From Spirochaeta cellobiosiphila DSM 17781 (GTDB lineage Bacteria; Spirochaetota; Spirochaetia; DSM-17781), in contig NZ_AUFW01000019.1 in the NCBI RefSeq assembly GCF_000426705.1, positions 79,981 to 143,980 of the forward strand: a DNA stretch of 64,000 nucleotides, given 5' to 3'. A program made the position numbers and the translations under genes. The notes beneath the pieces were generated by a model. It was not told where the DNA came from, ran no database searches, and was given only the letters and a program-made list of their open reading frames with translations. This document shows, one piece after another, positions 51,885 to 63,000 of this stretch (positions within the stretch are counted from its first letter, which is position 1; every line of letters starts with the position of its first letter).

Positions 51885-53173
51885 GGGTCAAGACATAGGT
51901 AACACTTTTAGCATGGTATCGTTACACTTTGGAGGTGTTTCTGTGCCCTGGATGGAGAAAAAAACTATGGATTTGGAAGAGGAATTTATTCTAAGAGCAC
52001 AAAAAGGGCAACAAAGCTTTAGTTCTTTATGTGAAGAGTATTCTATTAGCCGTAAGACAGGTTACAAATGGTTAGATAGGTATACACAAGATGGATTTGA
52101 AGGGTTAACAGATATACCGAAAACACCTTCCAATTCTCCTAGCAAGCTTGATGAAGATACAGTTTGTCGAATCATTAAACTTAAAAAGGATCATATCAAA
52201 TGGGGGCCAAAGAAGATTCATGCCCTCTATTTAAGACACGGTAATGAGGCTGTCGATTTAAGTAGTGTGAAAAGAGTTTTAAAAAACTCTGGCTTTGTCA
52301 TAGAACGAAAACGGCGAGGCGTCTTTAATGAATATCGTATTAATAATAACTATGAAATAACTGGTCCTAACGATGTTTGGACGGTTGATTTTAAAGGATG
52401 GTGGTATGCAAAGGATCGAGCAAGATGTGAACCTCTTACCATTCGAGATGAATATAGCTGCTTTATTCTGGAAGCAAGAACACTTCCGACAACAAGAACT
52501 GATGATGTAAAAGAAGCTTTTACACGCATATTTAGGCTATATGGGCTACCTAAGATCATTAAAAGTGATAATGGTAGTCCTTTTGCTAGAGCTAAGGGAA
52601 TAAGGGGATTAACCCGTTTATCTGCATGGTGGGTTTCTCTTGGAATACAGTTACATAGGATTGATCCAGGAAAACCAAGTCAAAATGGTGGGCATGAAAG
52701 AATGTATAGGGATTTAAAGGCTGAGATTCAGAAAGAGATTATTGGGACAGGGCTTGATGTTCAAAAGAGCTTAGATATATGGAGAAACGAGTTTAATACT
52801 ATAAGTCCTCATGAAGCCTTGGGTATGAAATGTCCAGCTGATGTATACCAAAAATCGAGCAAAGTGTTTCCAGAAGAGGAAGTAGATGTAGAGTACCCTA
52901 TATACTATAGAACTAGAAAAGTAAGTCTCCATGGATATATAAAGCTAGATAGAGCGGAAGTTTATATTAGTTCAGCTTTGGTTGGGGTAACAGTTGGTAT
53001 AAATGATCTAGATAATTTACACTTCTCTGTATATTTTGATTATATCGAGCTAGGATTAATAGATAGAGAGACTTATGGATTTAAGCCTTTCTTTCAAAAA
53101 GAAATACCCCTAGAAAAAGTGGGGGATGATGCTTGTTCTGACATCTGATATTTGTTACCTATGTCCTGAACCC
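51885..53173 (+). mobile_element. IS481-family insertion sequence, apparently intact
   Basis: Inverted ends sharing GACATAGGTAACA (left 51885-51905, right 53153-53173 in reverse) enclose one transposase gene. Length about 1.29 kb. I see no clear target duplication. The ends differ in a few outer bases, so the exact borders may be off by a few bases. Confidence 0.75.
51943..53148 (+). CDS. IS481-family transposase
   Basis: 401 aa from GTG 51943, with GGAGGTG five bases before. An N-terminal helix-turn-helix (SFSSLCEEYSISRKTGYKWLDRY) and a DDE domain: Asp in VWTVDFKGWW, Asp in IIKSDNGSPF, Glu in NGGHERMYRDL. The sequence HRIDPGKPSQNGGHERM is typical of the IS481 group. The frame is complete with no stop, so it may be active. 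Confidence 0.9.
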   Translation: MPWMEKKTMDLEEEFILRAQKGQQSFSSLCEEYSISRKTGYKWLDRYTQDGFEGLTDIPKTPSNSPSKLDEDTVCRIIKLKKDHIKWGPKKIHALYLRHGNEAVDLSSVKRVLKNSGFVIERKRRGVFNEYRINNNYEITGPNDVWTVDFKGWWYAKDRARCEPLTIRDEYSCFILEARTLPTTRTDDVKEAFTRIFRLYGLPKIIKSDNGSPFARAKGIRGLTRLSAWWVSLGIQLHRIDPGKPSQNGGHERMYRDLKAEIQKEIIGTGLDVQKSLDIWRNEFNTISPHEALGMKCPADVYQKSSKVFPEEEVDVEYPIYYRTRKVSLHGYIKLDRAEVYISSALVGVTVGINDLDNLHFSVYFDYIELGLIDRETYGFKPFFQKEIPLEKVGDDACSDI

Positions 53174-53521
53174 CTACCACTTTTAACATGGTTAAAGCGT
53201 TCCCTTTTAAATATGGGTGAAATGGTATTGGAGAATAATGTATAAAAAAACCAAGGCTCCTATAGAAAATCAGGACGAGATCACCTGCAACTGAGATGAC
53301 GTTTTGTACTTTATTACAAGTGCTAACAATAGATACAATACCCCCCTTGTAAACTGTAAAATATTAAACATCAGTTTATTTTATTTCAATATAATTTAGT
53401 AGTCACATATAAATCACAATTTGAACCGAGCCTGTAAATAAATCTGTGTAAAGCTCAAATCCTTCACAGTTCAAATCGCCCTTAATATTGGGGGCACACA
53501 TATTCATTGCAAGCTTCCAGT
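53174..53521. other. Intergenic, no gene seen
   Basis: 348 bp after the IS481 element with no convincing reading frame or hairpin. Low complexity, probably IS and toxin-locus debris. Confidence 0.5.
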
Positions 53522-54000
53522 TCAGAGGTAGAGTAGACCTTTTTTGGAAGCCTGTTCAATTGCAAGATAGATTATCTTAAGGGCTGAGTCATCATTTGGA
53601 ATGATCTTCCGATTTTTAATTGATTTTCGGATTAAACTATACAGAGATTCTATGGCATTAGTCGTATAGATGATCTTCCGGATTTCATCGGGATAACTGA
53701 AAAGAGTCATCAGATTTACCAGTTCAGATACCAACCTATGCTGATAGACGGATATTATTTATCCCATTTCGTCAAGAATCCATCCAGTTTCATTTGAATC
53801 TATTCTTTAGTTATTGAACAGAAGATTTTCTTGAGATATTTAGCGACCAATTTACGGTGCTTTAGGTCACATATTTCTATAAGGTCCTAACTTGATGGAC
53901 AATGCATAATTGGATATTTGTCTTTGGAACGACTGTATTTATTGCTTCAGTGAATCCAGTAGGGCCATCTACTGTAATCCCCCCATTATTAACAGGAGTA
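53522..54000 (-). pseudogene. IS256-family (mutator) transposase remnant
   Basis: The minus strand encodes fragments of an IS256 transposase. ITVDGPTGFTEAINTVVPKTNIQLCIVHQ is near 53910-54000. After a decayed middle comes LFSYPDEIRKIIYTTNAIESLYSLIRKSIKNRKIIPNDDSALKIIYLAIEQASKKG (53525-53715). The order is correct for one gene broken by stops and shifts. The N-terminal half is missing. Confidence 0.75.
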
Positions 54001-54004
54001 ATTT

Positions 54005-54172
54005 GTAAAATTATTTAAAACCATTCTAGGAGTAATGTAGCCCAAAGACGAATGAGGCCTCTCATTATTGTATATCCACATCCATCTTGCCGCAAGTTTT
54101 TGTGCATGATAGATAGATTCGAAGATATTCAACTCTAGCCATTCATGTCTTGCAGTTCCTTTGAAAATGTAA
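54005..54172 (-). pseudogene. IS3-family OrfB C-terminal remnant
   Basis: A continuous 56-codon stretch on the minus strand reads KGTARHEWLELNIFESIYHA and ARWMWIYNNERPHSSLGYITPRMVL. This is the C-terminal rve domain end of an IS3-group OrfB (Y-N-x-x-RPH-x-x-LG-x-x-TP). It abuts the IS256 remnant. Confidence 0.75.
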
Positions 54173-54191
54173 ATGCTTCAACTATCTTGAT

Positions 54192-54780
54192 TCATAGGGC
54201 GACCCCTTTCATATCAATTAGGTCAGAACTTGATCGAATATTTTGAGGTAAAAGATTCTCATCGACATCTAGATCTTTTAATAAAAGGGAATCAATATAT
54301 TCAGACTCAACATCATAATTCCAATCATCATAACTCCTTGGATTACATATAAAAGTGCTAACTATTTTATCTAATAAATCTGAACTCTTTTCATTCACTT
54401 CTTCTCGTTGAATTAATGTATTATATAGATCAGTTTTTTGAAAAACGTGGGGTTACTGTTAGTTCTTTTAAAAATTCACTAGATGCCTGACCTACTAACA
54501 TTCCATTATTTGTCTGGTTATTCAAAAACTAAGTCGCTGGATTATTTTGATCATAATCATTTCTTCCAACATCAGAAATTAAACCAATTTCTATCATTCT
54601 ATTCGCAACAGCATTTTTCTCTTCTGGAGTATTATATTTTAACCCGTTCAATTCTACAAATGATGATTCTAGACCACTAGATAGCAAATCTATTATTAAT
54701 ACCACTCCTAATGGGCCATCTCCATCAGGATCGTAGAACAAGTCAGTTCTACCATCAAACTCTAGTGATCCATCAGATAA
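54192..54780 (-). pseudogene. Decayed toxin-tip-like gene
   Basis: Read on the minus strand: SLEFDGRTDLFYDPDGDGPLGVVLIIDLLSSGLESSF to NDYDQNNPAT, a stop (TAG at 54529), NNGMLVGQASSEFLKELTV, a frameshift near 54440, and then REEVNEKSSDLLDKIVSTFICNPRSYDDWNYD to the stop at 54192. One stop and one shift break what was a gene of about 195 codons. It follows the ankyrin lipoprotein gene on the same strand. Confidence 0.5.
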
Positions 54781-54866
54781 TAAACTCCAATAATCAAAAG
54801 AAATAAATCATCAGCCAATCATTTATACTCTTAAAATCACATTTTCTTACTTTATTTTATAATAAT

Positions 54867-55754
54867 CTAGTCTAGGTTATATTTCTCTAATATAGGAAGC
54901 ATTGTCTGATAATCTTCATGAGCATATTCAATAGGAGTAATTCCTTCTAAATTGGGTTCATTTTTAAAAAAACCGTTATCAATAATAAATTTTAATATCT
55001 CCTCATTTTCATACGATACGGCATTATGACTTATTGTATTTCCGTAATCATCTTTATGATTTCTAAAACTTTCATAATTTAGTATAAGGTATTTAAGTAG
55101 TTTATTTTGATTTGTATAATACATATAAGCGACAATCATTGGATCATTTTTAAGTATATATTTAATATCAGAACCATGTTCTAAATACCAAATTGTTATA
55201 TCATATTTATCAAAATAATATTCTATTCTTAAGATATAATCCAATGGAGTATAACCTCTATTATTAGGCACTGAGACATCTTTGTTATATTTATAAAGCA
55301 TATCTAACATTTTAATATCTGGATTATTTCGTGCATGTTGATATATATCATTTCCAGCATTATCTAGATGCTTGGTATTAGCTCCTGCCATTAATAATTT
55401 TTTTGCTATTTCATAGTCATTATATGCTACAGCGAACATTAGCATAGTATTACCATCCGGCATTTCATATTCAGTATTAACACCTTCTTCGATTAATAGA
55501 TCTACCATCTTTAAATCATGATTAGCTACAGCTGTCTGTAGTGCATTAAGTTGTTTATCACCAATTTTGAAAATCATATCCAATAAATCATTATAGTGAT
55601 GAATCATTCTTTTCACTTTCCTATATTCAGAGTTATTAATGACCTCATACCATTCTTCCATTGCATTAAAATCTGGATCTGTTTTGCAACTGCATAGTGT
55701 AAAAATTACAAAAAGTATAATTAATGATATTAAACATTTTTTCTTATTTACCAT
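54867..55754 (-). CDS. Ankyrin-repeat lipoprotein, possible immunity protein
   Basis: 295 aa with a lipoprotein signal (FVIFTLCSC). Ankyrin repeats are visible from about residue 70 (ALQTAVANHDLKMVDLLIEEGVNTEYEMPDGNTMLMFAVAYNDYEIAKKLLMAGANTKHLDNAGND, then NNRGYTPLDY and DDYGNTISHNAV). It overlaps the toxin-tip-like ORF upstream by 7 bp. Ankyrin proteins often serve as immunity proteins in polymorphic toxin loci; this is a neighbour-based inference. Confidence 0.65.
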   Translation of the reverse strand: MVNKKKCLISLIILFVIFTLCSCKTDPDFNAMEEWYEVINNSEYRKVKRMIHHYNDLLDMIFKIGDKQLNALQTAVANHDLKMVDLLIEEGVNTEYEMPDGNTMLMFAVAYNDYEIAKKLLMAGANTKHLDNAGNDIYQHARNNPDIKMLDMLYKYNKDVSVPNNRGYTPLDYILRIEYYFDKYDITIWYLEHGSDIKYILKNDPMIVAYMYYTNQNKLLKYLILNYESFRNHKDDYGNTISHNAVSYENEEILKFIIDNGFFKNEPNLEGITPIEYAHEDYQTMLPILEKYNLD

Positions 55755-56065
55755 CCGAATATTGTCCCCATAATACCTTTCCAGGTCTTATTTGTTCCTG
55801 CTGGCATATCTAAATAATTTGAGTAGTTATATAAGCTACTATCTTCTTTAACCTTATCAGATGAAATAAATACGGGATCATATTCCACTGTCACGACACC
55901 ACCATTATTTTTAAGTCTAGCCACTTCTGGTTTTATCATAGTAAAAAAATTAGTATCACCGACGTTCCACACTTTTAATTTTGTGTTTGTTACATTATAT
56001 CCTTGAGAAATACCTTCTGTATACTGAGCCCCTATTGCAAGTCCATCAACAGCACTAGACCACAT
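55748..56065 (-). CDS. Orphan C-terminal toxin-domain-like ORF
   Basis: 105 aa (MWSSAVDGLAIGAQYTEGISQGYN to WKGIMGTIFGW). The frame continues upstream a few codons (INKAN) to a stop, with no ribosome binding site, so it looks like the loose C-terminal tip of a larger protein. It overlaps the ankyrin lipoprotein gene by 7 bp. No motif recognised. Confidence 0.45.
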   Translation of the reverse strand: MWSSAVDGLAIGAQYTEGISQGYNVTNTKLKVWNVGDTNFFTMIKPEVARLKNNGGVVTVEYDPVFISSDKVKEDSSLYNYSNYLDMPAGTNKTWKGIMGTIFGW

Positions 56066-56169
56066 ATTCGCTTTATTAATGACTTATGGAATATCATTAG
56101 GTGTCACTGCTGTCCGCTTTAATTCCTAGAGAATAAAAAAAACTTGTATGATCCTTAATTATCAGCAAG

Positions 56170-57091
56170 ATAGATTCACCACAAAACTGAAAGGAAATAC
56201 AACCTTGCCAAATTTTACCAGCCTTTTTAAAGAATTACAAAGTTATTTCAAGATCTCAAAACCAAAAAAGGATTAATGAATATCAAGAAGATAAGAAAGT
56301 AAGAACATTTAGGACTTATGATCTTTTTCAATCTCTCTTATTTGGTCAAGTCACTCCTGCCTATAGTCTTCGTGAAATTGTTGATGTATTAAAGGTCTAT
56401 AAAAAGAAACTCTACCATATAGGAATGAAGGATATTGATACTACCATTATTGAGCTGTACATTAATCGTTTTGACTGGGCCCTTTTCAGGTCTTCAAAAG
56501 TTGCCATTAAACTACATGTTGCCTTTAATCCAACAAGCATGCTCCCTGAAAAAGTAATTTCAACTATTGAAGTGTAGCTGACTCAAGAAAATTTCCCAAT
56601 ATATCAGGTGGCTTGGATGAAACAACTGTTTTCGATAGAGGATACAATGAATATAAAGTTTTCTATAGAAAAGAGATGTTTGTTGAGAATTTTGTAACAA
56701 GAATAAAAAGAAATGCGAAAGCTGACTGTCCTAAAGAAATTAGGATCGTTCATTATAATGATCCAGAATAAGGTTAGGAATATAAATATGTAACTAATGA
56801 TTTTGATCTATCAGCTAAGGAGAGAACAATTATCTATAAAAAAAGATGGCAGATCGAATTATTCTTTAAATGGTTAAAGCAAAATCTAAAAATTAAAACT
56901 TTTTGGGGACTAGTAAAAATGCTGTTTAGATTATTAAAAAGAAAAATAAAATTAGGCAGACACAGCAACGTTTTTTTACAGATTATATAGACTATTTTAT
57001 TTGAGAGGAAATCTTTCGATCTACTATCGAGACAACCTCAAATACCTTATGAAGATATCTTTCAGATGGAATTAGCTTTTGATAATATTTA
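56170..57091 (+). pseudogene. IS4-family (DUF4372-type) transposase remnant
   Basis: Fragments in correct order: KVRTFRTYDLFQSLLFGQVTPAYSLREIVDVLKVYKKKLYHIG (56296-56425), DTTIIELYINRFDWALFRSSKVAIKLHV (56457-), TVFDRGYNEYKVFYRKEMFVENFVTRIKRNAKA (56626-), ERTIIYKKRWQIELFFKWLKQNLKIKTFWG with the YREK signature (about 56820-56910), and SFDLLSRQPQIPYEDIFQMELAFDNI at the end. Stops and small deletions break it. Confidence 0.8.
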
Positions 57092-57217
57092 AACCGAACA
57101 GAAATGTTAGATTTTACTTAATTGTCTTAAAACAGTTTTCTATCTGCCATCTATCCTTGTACACTGTATCCAGATTGATTGAGTTTGACATGAAGGTTAA
57201 TCCGGCCTTTCTTTTTT

Positions 57218-57406
57218 CTAAAAGAAGCCCAGGGAAACATACCGATCATCAATACTGTAGAGTAAATTCTTGAATCGAAACTTATGCTTGTGACGGTCAT
57301 TATGTAGTTTTTTTAACAATAGATAAAAAAGTTCTTCATAGATTTTAGAATCACGGTTCTTATTGGCATAGGATAATGTAGATCTTTTGACTTTTGAGAA
57401 TACCAT
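57218..57406 (-). pseudogene. Second IS4-family fragment, opposite strand
   Basis: VKRSTLSYANKNRDSKIYEELFYLLLKKLHNDRHKHKFRFKNLLYSIDD on the minus strand. It matches the N-terminal part of DUF4372-type transposases (the region after HLGLK). It is inverted relative to the other IS4 remnant, so a separate insertion. Confidence 0.65.
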
Positions 57407-57998
57407 ATGATAGAGCTTTCGTTGAGCAAACAGCTAAAACCTTTGGAGTGGAAGGCTCCCTTTCCTTTTAACTAACTTTGCAAAATCATGTCTGGAATAA
57501 ATTAAAGAAGTTGTGAAAAGTGGTAGTCCGGACTCATTAGCTGTTTTCCTTTTAATTGGAGATTGGTTTTTATAATACCCTTTTCAATATTTATTCTCGA
57601 CAGCTGTGTAAGTTCATACTTCTTGAATTTGAACTACATGGAGACAAAACTAAATGGGAAAATCTTTTACCTTGTGTTGTTTTAAAAGAGAATGTTACTC
57701 AATGGGCTGAGGATTCAATTTAGTGATAGCCAGAAGAAGTATTTATAGGAGAAAATCATGACAAACACGGTTTATCAGACACTCGCCATATGGTCTATAC
57801 CATTAAGGAATTGGTAATCAGCTTTGTCCGCAGGATTTAATGAATGGAGCTTTACAGAGAAAATACTACAAGCTCACAACTTATGATTGTACCTATGATT
57901 AAATTCCTGTTCCATAGAGGCCATAGCTTTAAGTTACTCCTCTTTGATTTAAACTATCAACAAAAACAACGGATCATTCTTCTTATATAGAAAAACTT
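57407..57998. other. Degenerate region
   Basis: 592 bp with many stops in all frames. Some stretches look like worn transposase sequence, but I cannot assign them. No RNA gene or clear regulatory site seen. Confidence 0.45.
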
Positions 57999-58925
57999 TT
58001 ATCTCATGTCTAACTCTCCATGAGATAAAAATTCACCCTTCTTGTTAATAACTGAATATGAATAATCCTCTTTCTCCATGACAAAAGCTATATCATGATT
58101 AAAAGGATTTCCCCAATAAAATATGGGATCAATAACCCATTCCCCATTCTCGTCTTTATATCCAAAAAGTCCGTCATCATTCCTATCTGCCACAAGTTGA
58201 ATATCATCCCACAAGTAAGGCTGTTTTTTGTAAGATATAATATAATTACGAGCAATCTTATAGGAGTCAACCGAACCATCAGGTGCTACTCCGGTATTTA
58301 TATGATAGGACTTTATCACTCCATCTTCATAGCTATAAAAGTACTTACCATTATCATGATAATCGGGTGAGTAAGCAGAGCTTTTATCGTGATAAGGAAT
58401 ATCATCTCCTTTTAATAAGCTTTCATTATTAGCTAATATCAGGGAGTCACTTATCATCCTCATAATATAGAAGGAATAGTAATCTTCTGGGTAAGGTGTA
58501 ATTGATGCATAATCATTATCAATTTGTATATGATCCACAACATAGTAACCAATTAAAGCATTTTGTTTTAAAGTAGTTTGCTTATGTATTGTAATAGCAT
58601 AATCAAAGGCTTTTTCTAGGGTATTAAATGTTCTATAAGAGTTAAAATTAATATGTATGTAGTACTTTCCCATACTATCCATTAGTAAGTCACTATCAAT
58701 GATAACATTTTCACCATTGACCTTTTCATGTCTGATAAGCCACGCTTGACCATATCTAATTTCAGTAGATAATACATATAAGGTTGAGGAATCTGTGGCT
58801 TTATAACCAAAGTTCTCAACAAGCGCCACTACATCTGGATGAATCTCCTTTTCTTCATCATCCGTTAAGCATCCTGTTGCACTTATAACCAATATTGCTA
58901 ATAAAAGATAATTAATATTTCTCAT
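57999..58925 (-). CDS. Lipoprotein with WG-like C-terminal repeat
   Basis: 308 aa, lipobox ISATGC (Cys19). The C-terminal portion has a WG/KWG-type segment (DDGLFGYKDENGEWVIDPIFYWGNPFNHDIAFVME) followed by YSVINKKGEFLSHG. The rest is beta-rich without a known motif. It begins 4 bp after the upstream gene on the same strand, behind the large TIGR04388-like gene. It may be an immunity or surface protein of the same operon. Confidence 0.6.
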   Translation of the reverse strand: MRNINYLLLAILVISATGCLTDDEEKEIHPDVVALVENFGYKATDSSTLYVLSTEIRYGQAWLIRHEKVNGENVIIDSDLLMDSMGKYYIHINFNSYRTFNTLEKAFDYAITIHKQTTLKQNALIGYYVVDHIQIDNDYASITPYPEDYYSFYIMRMISDSLILANNESLLKGDDIPYHDKSSAYSPDYHDNGKYFYSYEDGVIKSYHINTGVAPDGSVDSYKIARNYIISYKKQPYLWDDIQLVADRNDDGLFGYKDENGEWVIDPIFYWGNPFNHDIAFVMEKEDYSYSVINKKGEFLSHGELDMR

Positions 58926-58929
58926 CTAA

Positions 58930-60078
58930 CTAATTCACCAAACCTTTAAAATCTGGATCCTTTATCTTATTAAGGTTTTCTTTCGCAATCTCAAAATATC
59001 TAGTATCTTTTTCTGTTAGTTCTATAATCACATCGCGAAAAAAACTTTTATTAAATCCATACCAATCAGGATTGGTAAAGATTCCTGAGATACAGAGGTC
59101 ATTGTATTTCAATCCATCATAGACTTCTAATACTGTTACCTTAACCTTATCTACTTCATTTGGAAAATCAATTTGTTCAAAGTGTACATTATCATCAAAA
59201 GAATGTTCAAAGGAAAAACCATCCCCTTCCACTAATACCTTCTTGATTCGAGCATTGTTCTTGTACAAATGGGGTCTTTCAAAATCTACAAAACCATTTA
59301 ATACGACGAGGTTATCTGAGGGCATATAAAAATCTACTGTGATTTCCATTCCCGTTCCATTGCCAGGAGCTCCTTCCACCATAGGGGTCTTATCCATGAC
59401 AAAATAAGAACTCACATGTTTATAAGTATCATAAATGAAAAACCTATAACGGAATATATCATTATCATATATATATTCCTTTCCTTTATAATTCTCTGTT
59501 AGATAAGGAACATTTAAACTTATGTTCTCAATTTTTGTGGGGATAGTATTAGATCCATCTATAAGGCCCAAATGTAATGCATTGACGTCAGCACTGAAAA
59601 AATCATACCTAAAACTCTTATTTTCAATTTCAAAACTACGAACATACTCGGCAAATACTTTATATTCCTGGGCAAGTTTTGTTAATAGAATGTCATCTGC
59701 CTCGTAGCCACCACCAAAGATAAAATGACGAGTTTTATCGCCCATGTCATAACTTAGATATCCCAAATTGTCGTAATATAAATCAGCTTTATCTATTACT
59801 AACGAAAGATTTAAATTCCTATAGTATATTTTATCCTTGCTAATAACTACGCCATATTTAGTTCCTCCAACTATCCGTCCATTATATAAATCATCGAAGT
59901 CCTTCCCTTCGACTAGCATCCACTCTTCAGGTTTTTCTTCTTTATTATTATCTTCCAGATAAGCTACAGGATATGCTATAGGAATGACATTCATTTCCTG
60001 TGCGTAAATACAAAATAAATTTATTAAGAAAAAAGCAGATCCTAATAGATATTTCTTAAAATAGATAATCTCTCGCAT
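58930..60078 (-). CDS. Secreted protein with NADase-type glycan-binding-like domain
   Basis: 382 aa from ATG 60078 (AGGAG upstream; an earlier ATG at 60096 overlaps the large gene). Signal peptide YFKKYLLGSAFFLINLFCIYAQ. The C-terminal 130 residues have a discoidin-like pattern, LVVLNGFVDFERPHLYKNNARIKKVLVEGDGFSFEHSFDDNVHFEQIDFPNEVDKVKVTVLEVYDGLKYNDLCISGIFTN. It resembles the glycan-binding domain of NADase-type proteins. It overlaps the large gene's end by 23 bp, which suggests co-transcription. Confidence 0.6.
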   Translation of the reverse strand: MREIIYFKKYLLGSAFFLINLFCIYAQEMNVIPIAYPVAYLEDNNKEEKPEEWMLVEGKDFDDLYNGRIVGGTKYGVVISKDKIYYRNLNLSLVIDKADLYYDNLGYLSYDMGDKTRHFIFGGGYEADDILLTKLAQEYKVFAEYVRSFEIENKSFRYDFFSADVNALHLGLIDGSNTIPTKIENISLNVPYLTENYKGKEYIYDNDIFRYRFFIYDTYKHVSSYFVMDKTPMVEGAPGNGTGMEITVDFYMPSDNLVVLNGFVDFERPHLYKNNARIKKVLVEGDGFSFEHSFDDNVHFEQIDFPNEVDKVKVTVLEVYDGLKYNDLCISGIFTNPDWYGFNKSFFRDVIIELTEKDTRYFEIAKENLNKIKDPDFKGLVN

Positions 60079-63000
60079 TGAAATTCTCCTGTACATGAAC
60101 GGTACTAAAGATCACATCATCGTCCTCTAAGCCTAACTTCTGTAATCCTTGCATAAACATTTTTAATCGTTCGGCGCCCGAGATCCCAGTTATAGGATCG
60201 TCAGAAGTAGTATAACAACCAGAATTGGCATTGTGACGTGTTGAATGCCCTCCAGCGTAGTGTTTTCCATCAGCAGGTCCATAATTAGCATTACCTAAAT
60301 GATCCTTATCCATGTAATTACCAGCTAAAATCTGACCAGCTAGACTAAGTCCAACCAAATCATTTGTTGTTATTTTCCAAGTACGTGCATTTTTCGCCGT
60401 AGGATATGTGAGTTTCCACGCTCCAGTGACTTCTGGCATCATCGTTTCTGGACCAACGGGAACCTTATTAGATAAGCCATATTTACTTAAATCCAAATTC
60501 ATATAAGCATCATGGGTATAATTATCAGGATCATCCGTAACATTTGGAGTTGTCGTTTGAACAGTTGTCCAGTAGCTTGAAATAACGGTGCCTGGTAGTA
60601 GATTACCATCCAAATCATATTTTCTCACAACTCTTGTATCTAGACCAGCATAAGTGTTCTTTTCAGTTACGTCATTTTCATTAACATTTACAAGATAGGA
60701 TCTTGGATCTCGATAAATATCTTCCCTTATAGACGCATAGTTATAATGTCCATTATCGTCCATGGTCGTCTTTAATGAACCAGCTAACTTATTATCAGTT
60801 AAAGCCCACTTTGCCTTAGCATTGTTCTCACCTAAACCTTCCCAATGACCTTTACTCTCAGTTCCATCCTTTTTAGTCTCACCAGGAACCCAATATCCAC
60901 CTGCATCTTTCAACAAAGTTTCTCCCACCAGGCTTAGTTTCTCTACCTCAGTTAAGCCATACTCTTCTAAAGACATCTGACCCTTTTGTATCTGCCTTTT
61001 GAGTTCTGCCACTTCACTTGATGACAACTTCAGAACATCCATTAGGGTCTGGTCATCATAATTACTTATATTATATACACCACCATCCAGATACTCGGAA
61101 GCTCTATCTAGTCCAATAGCATTAGCAAAAGAGCCGGCATGACCCATCTTTATTTTTTGATCATAGACTTTTGAATGGATATCTCCATATACATCATTAC
61201 CATTTTCATCTTTACCTACAATACCTTGATGAACAACAGTCAAAGCTTTTTCACCATCAAATATAACTTCATGAGAGCCATCAGGCTTAACAATGATTTT
61301 CGTATAATCACCTGTACTATCATAAGTTGAATCAACATAGGAAGCAAACTGACCTAAACTCATATTCTCTTTTTTACTTAAGGCATCAAATACTGCTAGA
61401 TCTGTAGCGATATAATCCTTTTTGGTCCAAGAATCTCCAAACCACGCAGACATATCTCTTGCCATGAGAGTATGACCAAGGACGGCATCAAAAGTTTCTT
61501 GTTTATTATTCTCGTCCACTATACCATCACGATAACTTTCGTGTTCAAGAAGTACACCCAAATTTAGTTGATCACTTAAGCTATCACCATATTTACCGCC
61601 TATATTTATAACTCTTTTTCCATCTATAAGTTTCGTTTCCGCTTCGGCATCACTAGCATTTTCTGTTATGACAGCATCATCTTTCATAAGATCATCAAAT
61701 AATTCTAACCCAGATTCAGAACCATTGGAATAAAGAGCTCGCAATGCCACAGCCTTGGATCTATCGTCGTCTAATGCAATTCTCACATTTGCAATGGCCT
61801 CATCAATACCAGATATAGCACTCAATGTAGATTTTATTCCAATTCCTGCTCCACCAGTCCCTATTTTACCACTGAGACCATTGGCTCCAAGATGTAATTC
61901 AAACATACCTGAGTCAACAGTCTTGGCCTTATCACCCTCACCAACATTTATTTTACCGAATAAGTCAGATGCCATTAATAAATTAACAGATGCATCACCT
62001 GTTATCCCATAGTTTATTCCTTGATTGACTAGTTGTGTCCCAATATTAGTTAAGCTTGCATAATCTGTAGCAGAGTCTTTATAAAAACCTACTGCGGTCT
62101 TATTAAAACCTTCTGTCAATAAAGGGGTGGCAATGCTAGTTGCATACCCAGCAAGAGCTTGTTTACCAAACATACTTTCTTCTAAAATGTCACCATTAAA
62201 TCCGAAGTTTCCATCACCATCAAAATTGAAGGAATTCACAGTTCCAGCTATAGCATTGTTTTTGATACCATCAATTAAACCTGCTGTTATTTTTCCACCA
62301 ACAGAGCCCTTTAAACTTGTTCCAAATGCCCCCCAATCACTAGAGCCAGGAATATAACTTGAAGCAGTACTAATTAATGCATTTTTTCCAATGTCTAACA
62401 TCCCTTGCTGAAATGACATTTCCCCTTGACTGATATCTGCAACTGTAAATGCAGCTTTTGTAGCTACATTCATCGCTATTCCTGCAGCACCACCAACTGG
62501 TAGTGTTGCTATAGACATAGCAGTAGTAGCTACATCCATATAAGTTGGTGCAGACATCCAAGATCCTCTATCATCCCACAGCTTTTGTTTGTAACTGGGC
62601 ATATTAACCTGAGCTAAACCAGAACCTTCTTTCATTTTATTAAACATGAATTCACCCATAATGGTTCCCATCTCACCAGCACCTGTAAATCTAACATTCC
62701 TATCCCAAGATTTATCAAGATTAAGCCCCTTATCCTTAAACTGAGGGGCATATCCAACATGAGCTCCAAACAAACCAGGAGAAACATCAACACCACGCTT
62801 TTCTGATCGTTCTTCATAATGGGATTCAAAAATAGGTACAATTTCTTCTACAGTGCGTTCATCCCCATGACGATTTTCTGTAGTTTTCTTAACTATTTTT
62901 TCCCCGATTTTTACGGATACTTTTTCCATCCATTTGATTTCCTGAATATATTTATAAGCAGAGAGTTTACCGCCACCATCTTTGTCATAATCCTCATTCA

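Noticed and set aside
62370..62561. Cys/Tyr-rich minus-strand ORF inside the large gene
   Set aside because: A frame-shifted shadow of the Ala/Gly-rich segment of the real gene.
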